A DNA stretch of 64,000 bases, taken from the NCBI GenBank assembly GCA_963825075.1, contig CAWGRX010000026.1:1-64000 (forward strand), read 5' to 3'. Below are positions 52,735 to 63,658 of this stretch, in pieces. Position 1 is the first letter of the stretch. Each line of letters begins with the position of its first letter. A program made the translations under genes and the position numbers. Source of the stretch: CAWAVN01 sp963825075. GTDB taxonomy: Bacteria; Planctomycetota; Planctomycetia; Planctomycetales; Planctomycetaceae. The notes beneath the pieces were generated by a model, which had not been told where the DNA came from, did not search any database, and saw only the letters and a list, made by a program, of their open reading frames with translations.

Positions 52735-55700
52735 ATGAAGCCGCTTAAACGTGTTTTGTCGATTTGTTTCGGTATGGGCTTGGTTTTTCTGTTCGCTGAT
52801 TCGCTCTCCGCGCAGGAAACGTTCATTCCGCGGAAGCAAACCAAACTCCCCGGCCCGCCGCTTTCTCCGGCCGAAGCCATCAAAAAGATGACCGTGCCCG
52901 AAGGCTTTACGGTCGAACTTGTCGTCAGCGAGCCGGATTTGGTGAACCCCGTGGCGATGACCTTCGACGAACAGGGCCGGGTGTGGGTCACGGAATCGCT
53001 CGAGTATCCGCGCTCCTCGCCGGGGAAAGGCCGGGACCGCGTGAAAGTTCTGGAAGACACCGACGGCGACGGCAAGATCGATAAGACGACGATCTTCGCG
53101 GACGGCCTCAATATCCCCTCCGGGATCGCAGTGGGGTTCGGCGGCGTGTGGGTCGCGAATTCTCCGGACATCCTGTTTCTCAAAGACACCGATGGCGATC
53201 TGAAAGCCGACCGCCGGGAAGTCGTGGTCACGGGCTTCGGCCGCAGCGATACGCACGAACTGCCCAACTCCTTGACCTGGGGACCGGACGGTTTTCTGTA
53301 CGGTCTCAATGGCGTGTTCAATCACAGCCACGTGAAATATCCGCCCTCTTCGCCCCACGCCAAAGACAACCCCGAAGGCTTTCGGTTTACGTGTGCCCTG
53401 TTTCGGATCAATCCACGGACGCGGGAGTTTCAGCTCTTTGCAGAAGGCACGAGCAATCCCTGGGGCATCGCTTGGGATCCGGAAGGCAGCGCTTTTTTGA
53501 GTGCTTGCGTGATCGACCATCTCTGGCACATCACCGAGAGCGGCTATTACCACCGCCAGGGCGGTCCCTATCCGCCGTTCACTTGGAAGCTCGGTTCCAT
53601 CGTCAAGCACAAGCACCAGATGGCGGCCTACTGCGGGATTCATTATTTCGACAGCGACGCTTACCCCAAGGAATACCGCGACCACCTCTACATGGGCAAC
53701 ATTCACGGGGGCTGCATCAATGTGGACACGCTCCGCCGCGACGGTTCCACCTACTTCGCCACGCCTCGGCCGGATTTTTTGACCGCGAACGATGTGTGGT
53801 TCATGCCCGTCGCTCAAAAAACCGGACCCGACGGCTGCTTGTGGATTCTGGATTGGTACGACCGTTACCACTGCTATCAAGATGCCCGCCGGGATCCCAA
53901 AGGTCTCGACCGCTTACACGGCCGCCTGTATCGCATCCGCTATAAAAACACGCCGCGGCCGGGGAAGTTTAACCTTGCGAAAGAATCGGACGACGAACTG
54001 ATCGAACGTTTGAAAAGCCCCAACGTATTTTACCGCGACATCGCCCAGCGGCTGCTAGGCGAACGCAATCATCCCGAAGCCAACGCGAAGTTGGAAGAAT
54101 TGGTTTTGGGTTCCGAGGCTTCGCACAAAACCCGCATGCATGCGTTGTTCGCTTTGGTGGGGACGCAAAGCCTGCGGCCGGAGTTTCATTCGCAGTTGCT
54201 CTCGCACAAAAATCCCAGCCTTCGCGCGTGGGGCGTGCGGGCGGCGGGGAATTTTGGAAAAGTCCAACCGCAGATCGCCGCCAGCGTCAAATCGCTTTCG
54301 GATGATCCTGCTCCCGATGTGAAACTGCAAGTCGCGATCGCGGCTCCCAAACTCGACGCCGTGGAAACGATTCCCACGGTGCTCGCGGTGCTTTCCAACG
54401 CCGGCGACGATCCTGTGATCCCCCACATCGTCTGGCAGAATTTGCATCCGCTGTTGGAGACAAACAGCCGGCCGTTTTTGCAACTGGTTCTGAAGGACAA
54501 CCTGCTCCAAAAGCCTTCCGTGGCAAGCATCATGCCCCGCGTGCTGGATCGGATTTTGGCCCTCAAAAAACCAGGTGCCGAGAGCGTGGGGCTGTTACTC
54601 GCGGCTTTGCTCGACGATCCAAAGTCCAACCGAGACGCCGCTCAAACATGCTTGAAGCTCCTGGCCGAGCGTGTGCAAACTCGCGAGTTGACGGGGGACG
54701 AGCTAAAGGTCTTGCAGACTCAACTCGATCCGCAGTTGGCGGCGATCGTCCAAGCCGGTGCCGAGAACCCGTTGTTTTTGGATGCTCTGGCGCTGGCGGC
54801 TTCTTGGAAACAACCCGTAGCCATCGCCGCGTGCCGAAAGTTGCTGGCGAACGACAAGCAGTCTTCGCAACATCGATTGCAGGCGCTCGCGGCGTTGGTC
54901 TCGGCCAAGGATGAGCGCGTCCTCTCCGATGTGCATGCGATCTTGATGGATGCGAAGAATGAGCCTTTGGAGCTTCGCGAATCGGCACTCGCCGAGTTAG
55001 GGCGTTTCCCCTCGAACGAAGTGGCGGTGGTGGTGCTCGCGGCGTATCCGCGGATGGAAAGCGAACTCAAACCCAAGGCGGTGGAACTGCTCACGCAGCG
55101 GCCCGGTTGGAGCAAGTCGCTCCTCGCCGCGATCGGGGAAAAGAAACTCCCGGCGAGTGTGCTAAATATCAACCAGGTGCGAAAGCTCCTGGCTCAGAAA
55201 AATCCCGAGCTTGCGAAAGCGGTCCGCGAGCATTGGGGCGTTGTCCGTGTGGGCCGCGATCCCCAGCGGGAGCAATTTGTCGCCAAGATGAAAAACCTGA
55301 TCCAAACGACGCCCGGCGATGCCCTCCGCGGCCGGGCGGCGTTCAACAAACTCTGTGCCCAATGCCATAAGATTTATGGCGAAGGCAAAGAGGTCGGCCC
55401 GGACATTACCTCGAACGGCCGGGCCTCTTTCGATCAACTGCTCTCCAACGTCTTCGATCCGAGCCTGGTCATCGGGGCGGACTATCGTCCGCTGACCGTC
55501 GCCACGGCGGACGGGCGGGTGCTGGCCGGTTTGGTCGTCGAAAACAGCGAGCAGCGGATCGTGCTCAAAGTCCAGGGCGGCAAGTTGGAAACGATCCCGC
55601 GGAGCGAAGTCGAAGCCGTCAAGCAAAGCCAGGTCTCGCTGATGCCCGAAGGCATCGAAAAGCAACTCAAACCCCAGGAGATCGTTGACCTGTTCTCGTT

Positions 55701-55809
55701 TCTGCTGTTGGACAAACCGCCGGAAGACCCGAAGGCCCAACTCCTGCCCGGCGCACCGGTGGTCGAGCAACAATCATCAAAGAAACCGACACGTCAAAAA
55801 AGGGAATGA
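52735..55809 (+). CDS. PVC-type membrane-bound dehydrogenase with HEAT repeats and cytochrome c domain
   Basis: A 1024-aa protein from the ATG at 52735 with a signal peptide (LVFLFADSLSAQ). Residues ~40-420 are the sorbosone dehydrogenase-like propeller (VSEPDLVNPVAMTFDEQGRV, RVKVLEDTDGDGKIDKT, LTWGPDGFLYGLNG). Residues ~430-840 are HEAT-like helices. A cytochrome c domain follows with the haem site C874-A-Q-C877-H878 and a likely axial Met in the conserved loop, then a C-terminal domain (ADGRVLAGLVVENSEQRIVL, PEGIEKQLKPQEIVDLFSFL). It probably oxidises a sugar in the periplasm and passes electrons to its own haem. The 35.8 kb protein is a truncated relative. Confidence 0.88.
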   Translation: MKPLKRVLSICFGMGLVFLFADSLSAQETFIPRKQTKLPGPPLSPAEAIKKMTVPEGFTVELVVSEPDLVNPVAMTFDEQGRVWVTESLEYPRSSPGKGRDRVKVLEDTDGDGKIDKTTIFADGLNIPSGIAVGFGGVWVANSPDILFLKDTDGDLKADRREVVVTGFGRSDTHELPNSLTWGPDGFLYGLNGVFNHSHVKYPPSSPHAKDNPEGFRFTCALFRINPRTREFQLFAEGTSNPWGIAWDPEGSAFLSACVIDHLWHITESGYYHRQGGPYPPFTWKLGSIVKHKHQMAAYCGIHYFDSDAYPKEYRDHLYMGNIHGGCINVDTLRRDGSTYFATPRPDFLTANDVWFMPVAQKTGPDGCLWILDWYDRYHCYQDARRDPKGLDRLHGRLYRIRYKNTPRPGKFNLAKESDDELIERLKSPNVFYRDIAQRLLGERNHPEANAKLEELVLGSEASHKTRMHALFALVGTQSLRPEFHSQLLSHKNPSLRAWGVRAAGNFGKVQPQIAASVKSLSDDPAPDVKLQVAIAAPKLDAVETIPTVLAVLSNAGDDPVIPHIVWQNLHPLLETNSRPFLQLVLKDNLLQKPSVASIMPRVLDRILALKKPGAESVGLLLAALLDDPKSNRDAAQTCLKLLAERVQTRELTGDELKVLQTQLDPQLAAIVQAGAENPLFLDALALAASWKQPVAIAACRKLLANDKQSSQHRLQALAALVSAKDERVLSDVHAILMDAKNEPLELRESALAELGRFPSNEVAVVVLAAYPRMESELKPKAVELLTQRPGWSKSLLAAIGEKKLPASVLNINQVRKLLAQKNPELAKAVREHWGVVRVGRDPQREQFVAKMKNLIQTTPGDALRGRAAFNKLCAQCHKIYGEGKEVGPDITSNGRASFDQLLSNVFDPSLVIGADYRPLTVATADGRVLAGLVVENSEQRIVLKVQGGKLETIPRSEVEAVKQSQVSLMPEGIEKQLKPQEIVDLFSFLLLDKPPEDPKAQLLPGAPVVEQQSSKKPTRQKRE

Positions 55810-55875
55810 ACCACGGAAAACGCGGACAGCACGGAAATAAACCGCAGGAAATCAACAAACCAATTCTTGAAGAAG

Positions 55876-55953
55876 GGAACACTAATCCACACTAATCTTC
55901 ACTAATTCAAAGGCTGTATTCCATTAGTGTTTATTAGCGAAGATTAGTGTTCC
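55876..55953. repeat. CACTAAT/ATTAGTG inverted repeat
   Basis: GGAACACTAATC at 55876-55887 pairs with GATTAGTGTTCC at 55942-55953, and the inner CACTAAT/ATTAGTG words also pair, giving a long imperfect hairpin of ~78 bases between the dehydrogenase and the sulfatase. It may end the upstream transcript. Confidence 0.6.
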
Positions 55954-56059
55954 ATAAACCGTTTTTGCATCTTTCAGACGATTTGCGCGGCAAGTGAATT
56001 CTTTCGTCGTTTGCAGTGCGGCCCGTCCCATATTGAACTCCTGCGAGATAGGCAATCCC

Positions 56060-57847
<1,788 letters not shown>

Positions 57848-57855
57848 TTTGGCGA

Positions 57856-58683
57856 TCACGAACCGGCGGGGATCAGAATCTCGCCTTTGCCCAGTTCCAA
57901 AAAATCTCCCAGGTAGCGGTGATATTTCGCGCCGAAGCAGGCTTCGGGAACGGGAAACCCTTGCCCGGTCAGTTCCCGCAGATAAATCTTTAGGAACACC
58001 GGCCGAAAGATGCAGGCGTGGCGAAACGTGGGCAGCATGTCCGGCGGGTTTGATGCGGAGAACAATCCGATCGTGCCCCGCCGCATGCCGGCTCCGGGGC
58101 GGATGCCGCATTCGCCGAAGAGGAACACCGAGCCGGCGATCATGTTAAAGCCCGCAGCATCGCCGGCTTGTCCGCCGACCGCGATCAGGCCGCGCCGCAT
58201 CGTGTGGCCGATTTCGTTGCCCGCGTTTCCGTGGATTAGAATTTCTCCGCCCGTCATGCCCCGCCGGCCGCCGCGGTAAACCGCTCCCACCAGATGCCCG
58301 GCGTTGCCCTTGATGCGGATTCGCCCGCCGTGCATCTCCGCCCCGACCCAATCGGCGGCGTGGCCTTCGACGAGAATCTCGCCGCCGGTCATCTCGGCTC
58401 CCAGGTGCATGCCCGCGTTTCCCGCGACGCGAACCCGGCCTTTTTTCCAATGGGTCCCGATGAGCTTGACCTTGGAGCAATCGCCTTCCCAGACCAGTTC
58501 CTCATCCTCGGCCGCGGAGCCTTGGACTTGAAAGAACTCACCCAAGGGCAATTGCTGATTGCCGCGCTGGATGAGGGTTCGCTTCACCTCGTCCGGGGAC
58601 TGGCCGCGGACGGTCTCCAATTGGATCGCATCCACTTCCAGGGGAATCGCCGAGGGCTGAGTGAGGGTAAGCGTCAAAGGCAT
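57856..58683 (-). CDS. fhcC: Formylmethanofuran dehydrogenase subunit C-like protein
   Basis: A 275-aa protein from the ATG at 58683. Right-handed beta-helix repeats with the family GG/GAEM signature: VAGNAGMHLGAEMTGGEILV, VGAEMHGGRIRIKGNAGHLV, MTGGEILIHGNAGNEIG. This is the GXXGXXXG pattern of FmdC/FhcC. In bacteria with tetrahydromethanopterin, FhcC is part of the formyltransferase/hydrolase complex that frees formate from formyl-methanofuran-like carriers in C1 detoxification or assimilation. The other Fhc subunits are not in the window. Planctomycetes are known to carry this pathway. The convergent sulfatase ends eight bases away. Confidence 0.88.
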   Translation of the reverse strand: MPLTLTLTQPSAIPLEVDAIQLETVRGQSPDEVKRTLIQRGNQQLPLGEFFQVQGSAAEDEELVWEGDCSKVKLIGTHWKKGRVRVAGNAGMHLGAEMTGGEILVEGHAADWVGAEMHGGRIRIKGNAGHLVGAVYRGGRRGMTGGEILIHGNAGNEIGHTMRRGLIAVGGQAGDAAGFNMIAGSVFLFGECGIRPGAGMRRGTIGLFSASNPPDMLPTFRHACIFRPVFLKIYLRELTGQGFPVPEACFGAKYHRYLGDFLELGKGEILIPAGS

Positions 58684-58813
58684 GATGGTCTGAAGCGTCG
58701 ATCCCATAAGAAAAGGATCGACCGCATTGTCACGGTCGATCCCAGGAGTTTTCCATTTCATTAACCCAAGGAATTTTAGCCATCCCCACCCGCTTCGCCA
58801 AGAGAACGGCGGG

Positions 58814-59530
58814 TTATTGAGGAGCTTCCGCCAAGGCGAGTTGGTTGACCAGGCGGTCCAGGAACTTCCGGCTGGCGAGATATTCGTTGGGGGTCATGTC
58901 CCGGATGTGAGTTTTCAAGACGTCTTGCATCTGCCGGGCGGCATCGCGGATTCTCTTGGTGTTCGAGCGGGTGCCGGTGTCCGCCTGTAACTGAAGCTCA
59001 TCATCGATCTGTTTTCGGTATTCGGCATAGATCGGGTCTTCCAAGGCTTCGGGCCACTGGAGTTCACCGCTCTGCGTGTCAAACTGGCTGGGAGGCAGAA
59101 CCTCCGGTTTGCGGTTGCGGTTGTATTCAAGCCTTTTTTTCAGGCGGGCATCGAACGCGGCCCGGTTCTTTGCGTATTCGGCTTGGTTCTTGCGCTTCCG
59201 CTCCCAATAAGTATTGGTCCACTTCGCTTGGTTATCGAGATATTTGGAATAGGCGTCCTGGTTGTTGATGTTTGCCTGCGAGACGTTCTCCGCCGCTTGC
59301 CCTCGGGAGCGAATGATGTCGGCCATCCCGCGCTGATAGCCTTCCACCGGAGAGTATCCTCCCCCGTATCCCCCATAGCCGCCGTATCCTCTGTACATAC
59401 CGGCTCCATACATTCCGGCCCCGTAACCGACGGCACCAATCCCCGGCCGATACCAGCGAACTTGGGCTTCTGTCGTTCGGACGAACAACACAACGCTCAG
59501 GGCGGCGAACAAGAAAGTCAGCGGCTTCAT
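58814..59530 (-). CDS. Exported Gly/Tyr-rich hypothetical protein
   Basis: A 238-aa protein from the ATG at 59530 with a signal peptide (FLFAALSVVLFVRTTEAQ). Residues ~25-65 are GY-rich (YGAGMYGAGMYRGYGGYGGY), then a charged helical region (AYSKYLDNQAKWTNTYWERK, AEYAKNRAAFDARLKKRLEY) and a C-terminal helix pair. No family is recognised. GY-rich secreted proteins often self-associate; here it may be a matrix or envelope component. Confidence 0.6.
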   Translation of the reverse strand: MKPLTFLFAALSVVLFVRTTEAQVRWYRPGIGAVGYGAGMYGAGMYRGYGGYGGYGGGYSPVEGYQRGMADIIRSRGQAAENVSQANINNQDAYSKYLDNQAKWTNTYWERKRKNQAEYAKNRAAFDARLKKRLEYNRNRKPEVLPPSQFDTQSGELQWPEALEDPIYAEYRKQIDDELQLQADTGTRSNTKRIRDAARQMQDVLKTHIRDMTPNEYLASRKFLDRLVNQLALAEAPQ

Positions 59531-59779
59531 GGCTTCGTTATCCCGGATTTTGATTGAGTGAACTTTAGATAAGGATGATTTATGCACCAACCACAATTTC
59601 ATTATATGCCGGAGACTTCTCAATTCATCCGAAATTCCCCAACTCTCTGGTGGAATCTCTTCCGGCAGTCTGGCTAAAATGCAAAAGGTAACCAAAACTC
59701 TCTTTTTCTTTTGTACCGAGCAAATTCCCAAACATCAACTTGAATCGGACGATTTCCCAATTTGCCCTTGGAGACTTTC

Positions 59780-61843
59780 ATGTTGAAAATGCTGCGTTTC
59801 TTACTGTTTCTGGCAGGAACGGTCTCGGCCGCTGTCGCCTTGGCGCAAACGGACAGCACGGGACGCCAGCGAGTCGAAGCCCTGGTTGGGAAATTGGAGA
59901 ATCCCGCGGCCGGCGAACAATTTCAGGCGGTGACGGAATTGGGCGACCTGGGGCCGCTCGCCAAGCCCGGGGTGCCCGCGCTGGTCAAAACGCTCAAATC
60001 CAGCGATGATCTGGCGCTCAAGCACGAGATTTTGATTGCCTTGGGACGCATCGGCACCCCGGCCGCCGAAGCGGTTCCCGCCATTGCCGGCTTCCTCAAT
60101 AACACTTCCCCCGTACTCCAATACGAGGCCGCCAATGCCTTGCGGAGAATCGGACCCGATGCCAAAGCCGCTCTGCCGCAATTGGCCGCATTGATGAAAT
60201 CCGACAAGCCCGTCCTAGCGGTTCCGGCGGCCTGGGCCGTGGCGGCGATCAGCAACAAAGCGGAAGACCGCCGCGCGGCCGTGCCTGTGCTGATGTCCGG
60301 ATTGGCCAACCAGGACTTAAGCGTGGTGAGCGACGCCGAAATGGGCCTGGCTTTTGTGGGCAAAGACGCGATTCCCGGCCTCGTTTCGCGAGTCCAGGGC
60401 GACAACCCGAACGTGGCCGGTCATGCGGCGGATGCTTTGGGAATGATGGGACCCGATAGCGAAGCCGGGATTCCCGCGCTTGTTTCCGCCTTGAACAATT
60501 CGAACGCAAACGTGGTCTCGCACGCGGCTCAAGCGTTGGGCAACATCTCCCTGCGGCCGGACACCGTGGTCCCTGCGCTCGCCAAGAAACTCAAGCATGC
60601 CTCGAACGAAGTGCAAATTGCCGCCGCGTTGGGTTTGGCCGGATATGGACCCGCGGCGAAAGACGCCGTGCCGCAGTTGGCCGCCGAACTCTTGGATGAA
60701 TCCGTGGAAGTTCGCGTGGCGGCGGCCCGAGCCTTGGGAGCGATCGGCCCGGACGCGAAACAGGCCGTTCCCCAATTGAACAATGCCCTCGATGATTCGG
60801 CGGGGATTGTGACTTTTTCGGCCGCCGAGGCTTTGGGATCGATCAAAGGCCCCGCGGTCGACACGTTGGCGAAGCGTTTGGACGATCCCGCGTTTCTGCC
60901 CCTGGCGGCCGCCGTGCTGGGACACATCGGCCCCGACGCCAAAGCCGCGGTGCCCGCTCTAATCAAGCATCTCTCCGCGAAGGAACCCGAATCCCAGATG
61001 GAAGTGCTGCTTGCATTGGGAGCCATCGGCCCGGATGCCAAAGCCGCGGTCGGACCGCTTTTGGATCTCGCGAAAAGCGGAGAAGGGATCGCCCGCCGGG
61101 GTGCGGTTTATGCCCTTGCGAAAATCGGGGCCAAACAAGCGGTCCCGCTTCTCCAACAAATGGTGAAAGAAACCGCGGACCCGCTGTTGCAGCGCGTGAG
61201 CGCCTGGGCCTTGGTCGTGATCGATCCCCAAAATCCGGAATACGTCAAACAGGCTTTGCCCCATTTGACCGCAGGATTGTCGGACGAGCGGCCGCTGGTC
61301 CGCAAAGAATGCGCGGTCGCCATTCAAAAGCTGGGACCGCAAGCGAAAGTGGCGATTCCCGAATTGCGGATGGCCCTCCAATCCTCCGAACCGGAAGTGC
61401 AAGTCGAAATCCTGGATGCGCTGGTCCAAATCGGTCCGGACGCAAAAGCCGCAATTCCCGACGCCGTGAAACTTCTGAGCAGCCCCGACCCCCAGGTCCG
61501 AAACACGGCGATCTTTTTTCTCGGAAAACTCGGCAAGGCGGCGAAAGACGCCACCCCGGCGGTTGAGCAAATCGCCCAAAGCCAGGACGAGTTCGGCCGC
61601 GCGGTCGCGGCTTGGGCGTTGGTCCAAATCGATCCCAGCCCCAAACACGTCCAGCAGGCGATTCCGATCCTGATCAAAGCCTTGGACAATAGCATGCCCG
61701 CGGTCCGGGCCAAGGCGGCGGAAACGCTGGGTCAAATCGGCCAAGGCAGTTCCCCGGCCAAAACCGCCCTACAAAAAGCCACCCAGGACGAGGACGAGTC
61801 CGTCCGCAAAGCCGCCGAAAAAGCCCTCGCCGAGATCAAGTGA
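59780..61843 (+). CDS. Exported HEAT-repeat protein
   Basis: A 687-aa protein. The start is the ATG at 59780 (TTGGAG upstream) in front of MLKMLRFLLFLAGTVSAAVALA, a signal peptide. The rest is a regular HEAT/PBS-lyase-type array of about 17 repeats of ~38 residues with the motif AVPALIxxL...EVxxxAAxALGxIGPDAK, for example VRVAAARALGAIGPDAKQAV. Such alpha-solenoids bind proteins. It is predicted to be periplasmic or secreted. It stands alone between a divergent GY-rich gene and a convergent DUF1559 gene. Confidence 0.85.
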   Translation: MLKMLRFLLFLAGTVSAAVALAQTDSTGRQRVEALVGKLENPAAGEQFQAVTELGDLGPLAKPGVPALVKTLKSSDDLALKHEILIALGRIGTPAAEAVPAIAGFLNNTSPVLQYEAANALRRIGPDAKAALPQLAALMKSDKPVLAVPAAWAVAAISNKAEDRRAAVPVLMSGLANQDLSVVSDAEMGLAFVGKDAIPGLVSRVQGDNPNVAGHAADALGMMGPDSEAGIPALVSALNNSNANVVSHAAQALGNISLRPDTVVPALAKKLKHASNEVQIAAALGLAGYGPAAKDAVPQLAAELLDESVEVRVAAARALGAIGPDAKQAVPQLNNALDDSAGIVTFSAAEALGSIKGPAVDTLAKRLDDPAFLPLAAAVLGHIGPDAKAAVPALIKHLSAKEPESQMEVLLALGAIGPDAKAAVGPLLDLAKSGEGIARRGAVYALAKIGAKQAVPLLQQMVKETADPLLQRVSAWALVVIDPQNPEYVKQALPHLTAGLSDERPLVRKECAVAIQKLGPQAKVAIPELRMALQSSEPEVQVEILDALVQIGPDAKAAIPDAVKLLSSPDPQVRNTAIFFLGKLGKAAKDATPAVEQIAQSQDEFGRAVAAWALVQIDPSPKHVQQAIPILIKALDNSMPAVRAKAAETLGQIGQGSSPAKTALQKATQDEDESVRKAAEKALAEIK

Positions 61844-61958
61844 TTGGCTCAACTCAATCCGATGTTCTTCCGTAGCCCGAAGTGCCAGCAAGGGATTCTT
61901 CCCCAAACGTGGGTTCCCTCGCTGGCGCTTCGGGCTGTTTTGAGATTCACCAAACAAG

Positions 61959-62876
61959 CTAAAAGCCCGAAACGACTTCCCCCTTGCCGCGGGTCAACAG
62001 GGCTTTGAATACATTGACTTGGATGTTCTCGCTGATGAAGACCGCATGGCCGTCGGAGAAGGCGAACTGCACGCCGCCTTGATGCGGGCTGGAGAACTGA
62101 AACCGGGCCTCGGCCTTGTTGGAGCAGGAGCTGCTGAAACAATTCATGCCGGGCTGGGCACAACTGGCAGCCGCTTTCCACCAGCGAAGCGATCCGCGGG
62201 CAAAACCCTGCCCGCCACCACCTCCGCCAGAACCTCCACCTCCTCCTGAACCGCTGCCGTTGTTCATGGCACCACGTGCCCAGCCTCCAAACTCAAAGGC
62301 CAGTTCGCCGCCGGCGATGGTATTCGAGGATCCATCCGTCAAATCGCGGAAGGAAACTCGCGAGAGCGGATACAAGACGCCGTCGTCATTGCCCGGCGCA
62401 GTCCCCGCATTCCCGGCGTAATGATTCGGGCCGTAGGCGTTGTCCATAATGCCTTCGTTCGGCTGAGAGGGGCACACGTAAACGGGAATGCGCCGAATGA
62501 CGGCGTTGGCATTGCCGGCGTTATCGAACCGCACGTTGAAGTTGTATTGCCGATACAACGGGGTCTGATCGACGTAGGGCAAAATCATCGTTTCCCAGGT
62601 GTGGAGTAGCTCCCGCTGCGATTGGCTCCCCGTATCGCCCAGCACGCCCGGCGGGAAAACCTTGTGGGTGGCTTGATAATTGTGAAGCGCCAAGCCGATT
62701 TGCTTGAGGTTGTTTTTGCACTGACTCCGCCGCGCCGCCTCCCGCGCTTGCTGAACCGCCGGCAACAACAGCGCCACCAGGATTGCGATAATCGCAATCA
62801 CGACCAACAACTCGATCAAAGTAAAGCCGCGATGATCTCTGGGTTGGGAGTGGGGTTGTGTGTTGTTCGTCGGCAT
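61959..62876 (-). CDS. DUF1559 protein with prepilin-type N-terminus
   Basis: A 305-aa protein from the ATG at 62876. RGFTLIELLVVIAIIAILVA is a class III (type IV prepilin) signal cleaved after Gly, followed by LLLPAVQQAREAARRSQCKN, the usual start of DUF1559 proteins, then NNLKQIGLALHNYQATH, GSSNTIAGGELA and the C-terminal FAFSDGHAVFISENI. A Gly/Ser-rich stretch (GSGSGGGGGSGGGGG) sits near residue 225. Probably a pseudopilin-like exported protein, one of many paralogues typical in planctomycetes. Confidence 0.88.
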   Translation of the reverse strand: MPTNNTQPHSQPRDHRGFTLIELLVVIAIIAILVALLLPAVQQAREAARRSQCKNNLKQIGLALHNYQATHKVFPPGVLGDTGSQSQRELLHTWETMILPYVDQTPLYRQYNFNVRFDNAGNANAVIRRIPVYVCPSQPNEGIMDNAYGPNHYAGNAGTAPGNDDGVLYPLSRVSFRDLTDGSSNTIAGGELAFEFGGWARGAMNNGSGSGGGGGSGGGGGGQGFARGSLRWWKAAASCAQPGMNCFSSSCSNKAEARFQFSSPHQGGVQFAFSDGHAVFISENIQVNVFKALLTRGKGEVVSGF

Positions 62877-62920
62877 GTTCCGCACCACCATTCGTAATTC
62901 AAAACGATCACAACACCCAT

Positions 62921-63658
62921 CTAGCGAAGACGCACAGCTTCCCAATGGGGCTGGTCGAGCTTGGCATCTTCCGTCGGCCGTTGGGCGAATAACACGGCTT
63001 GCCCGTTTCGATAGTTCGGCCGCAGGTGTTTGCCGACATCGACGAGGCCCCGGGCGATCGGCTGGTCGGTTTCCAATTCCCGAACCATCACGCTGCGGGC
63101 GGCCAGCGTTTCGATGGGGCAGGGGCCGGTTAGATCATCCGGCCAGGTGCCGAGCAGAACGATTCGGCCGTCATTTCGTGTGGCCGCCAAACCCACCGCC
63201 GCCAGTGCTCCGATCACACCATCTTCGGTTCCGCCCAAACCGGCGAGGCGGATGTGCTGATTCTCCGCAAGCTCTCGAGCCGCGGTCTGGGACATCAACT
63301 CCCGCTGGCATTGGAGGCCGAACTCCGTCACGGCCCCCGGTACGTTTAGGGTCACGCACAGTCCCGGATCGCTGCCAGGAACGAAGCGTTGTTGAAGTCC
63401 CGATCGAAACTCGTCAAACACGATTTCGCAAAGGGTCTCCGCGGATTCTTTTTGCAGGTCTTCCCGCTTGGGTTCGAGCAAAATCGAGGCGGAACCGTTT
63501 TGGGACGTGTAAGGCACGCGGGGATCGTCGAACAGTTGATGCCGAACAATCAGCACGCACTCGAACCGATCCGCCAAATCCCGCACGATGGCTTTGGCGA
63601 GTTGATTGGTTCCGGGGGAATCCAGAGTGTCGGTATCGTCGATTCCCACGTAGATCAT
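62921..63658 (-). CDS. TiaS/DUF-type IDDTD protein
   Basis: A 245-aa protein from the ATG at 63658, whose codon overlaps the stop of the upstream gene (ATGA). The N-terminus IYVGIDDTDTLDSPGTNQLA is the nucleotide-binding signature of TiaS-like (archaeal tRNA-Ile2 agmatidine synthetase) proteins; later VPYTSQNGSASILLE and AGLGGTEDGVIGALAAVGLA. It is far shorter than true TiaS (~420 aa) and has only the N-terminal parts. In bacteria such proteins can go with methanopterin-linked C1 genes; the fhcC gene 4 kb away fits that, but the link is inference. Confidence 0.6.
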   Translation of the reverse strand: MIYVGIDDTDTLDSPGTNQLAKAIVRDLADRFECVLIVRHQLFDDPRVPYTSQNGSASILLEPKREDLQKESAETLCEIVFDEFRSGLQQRFVPGSDPGLCVTLNVPGAVTEFGLQCQRELMSQTAARELAENQHIRLAGLGGTEDGVIGALAAVGLAATRNDGRIVLLGTWPDDLTGPCPIETLAARSVMVRELETDQPIARGLVDVGKHLRPNYRNGQAVLFAQRPTEDAKLDQPHWEAVRLR

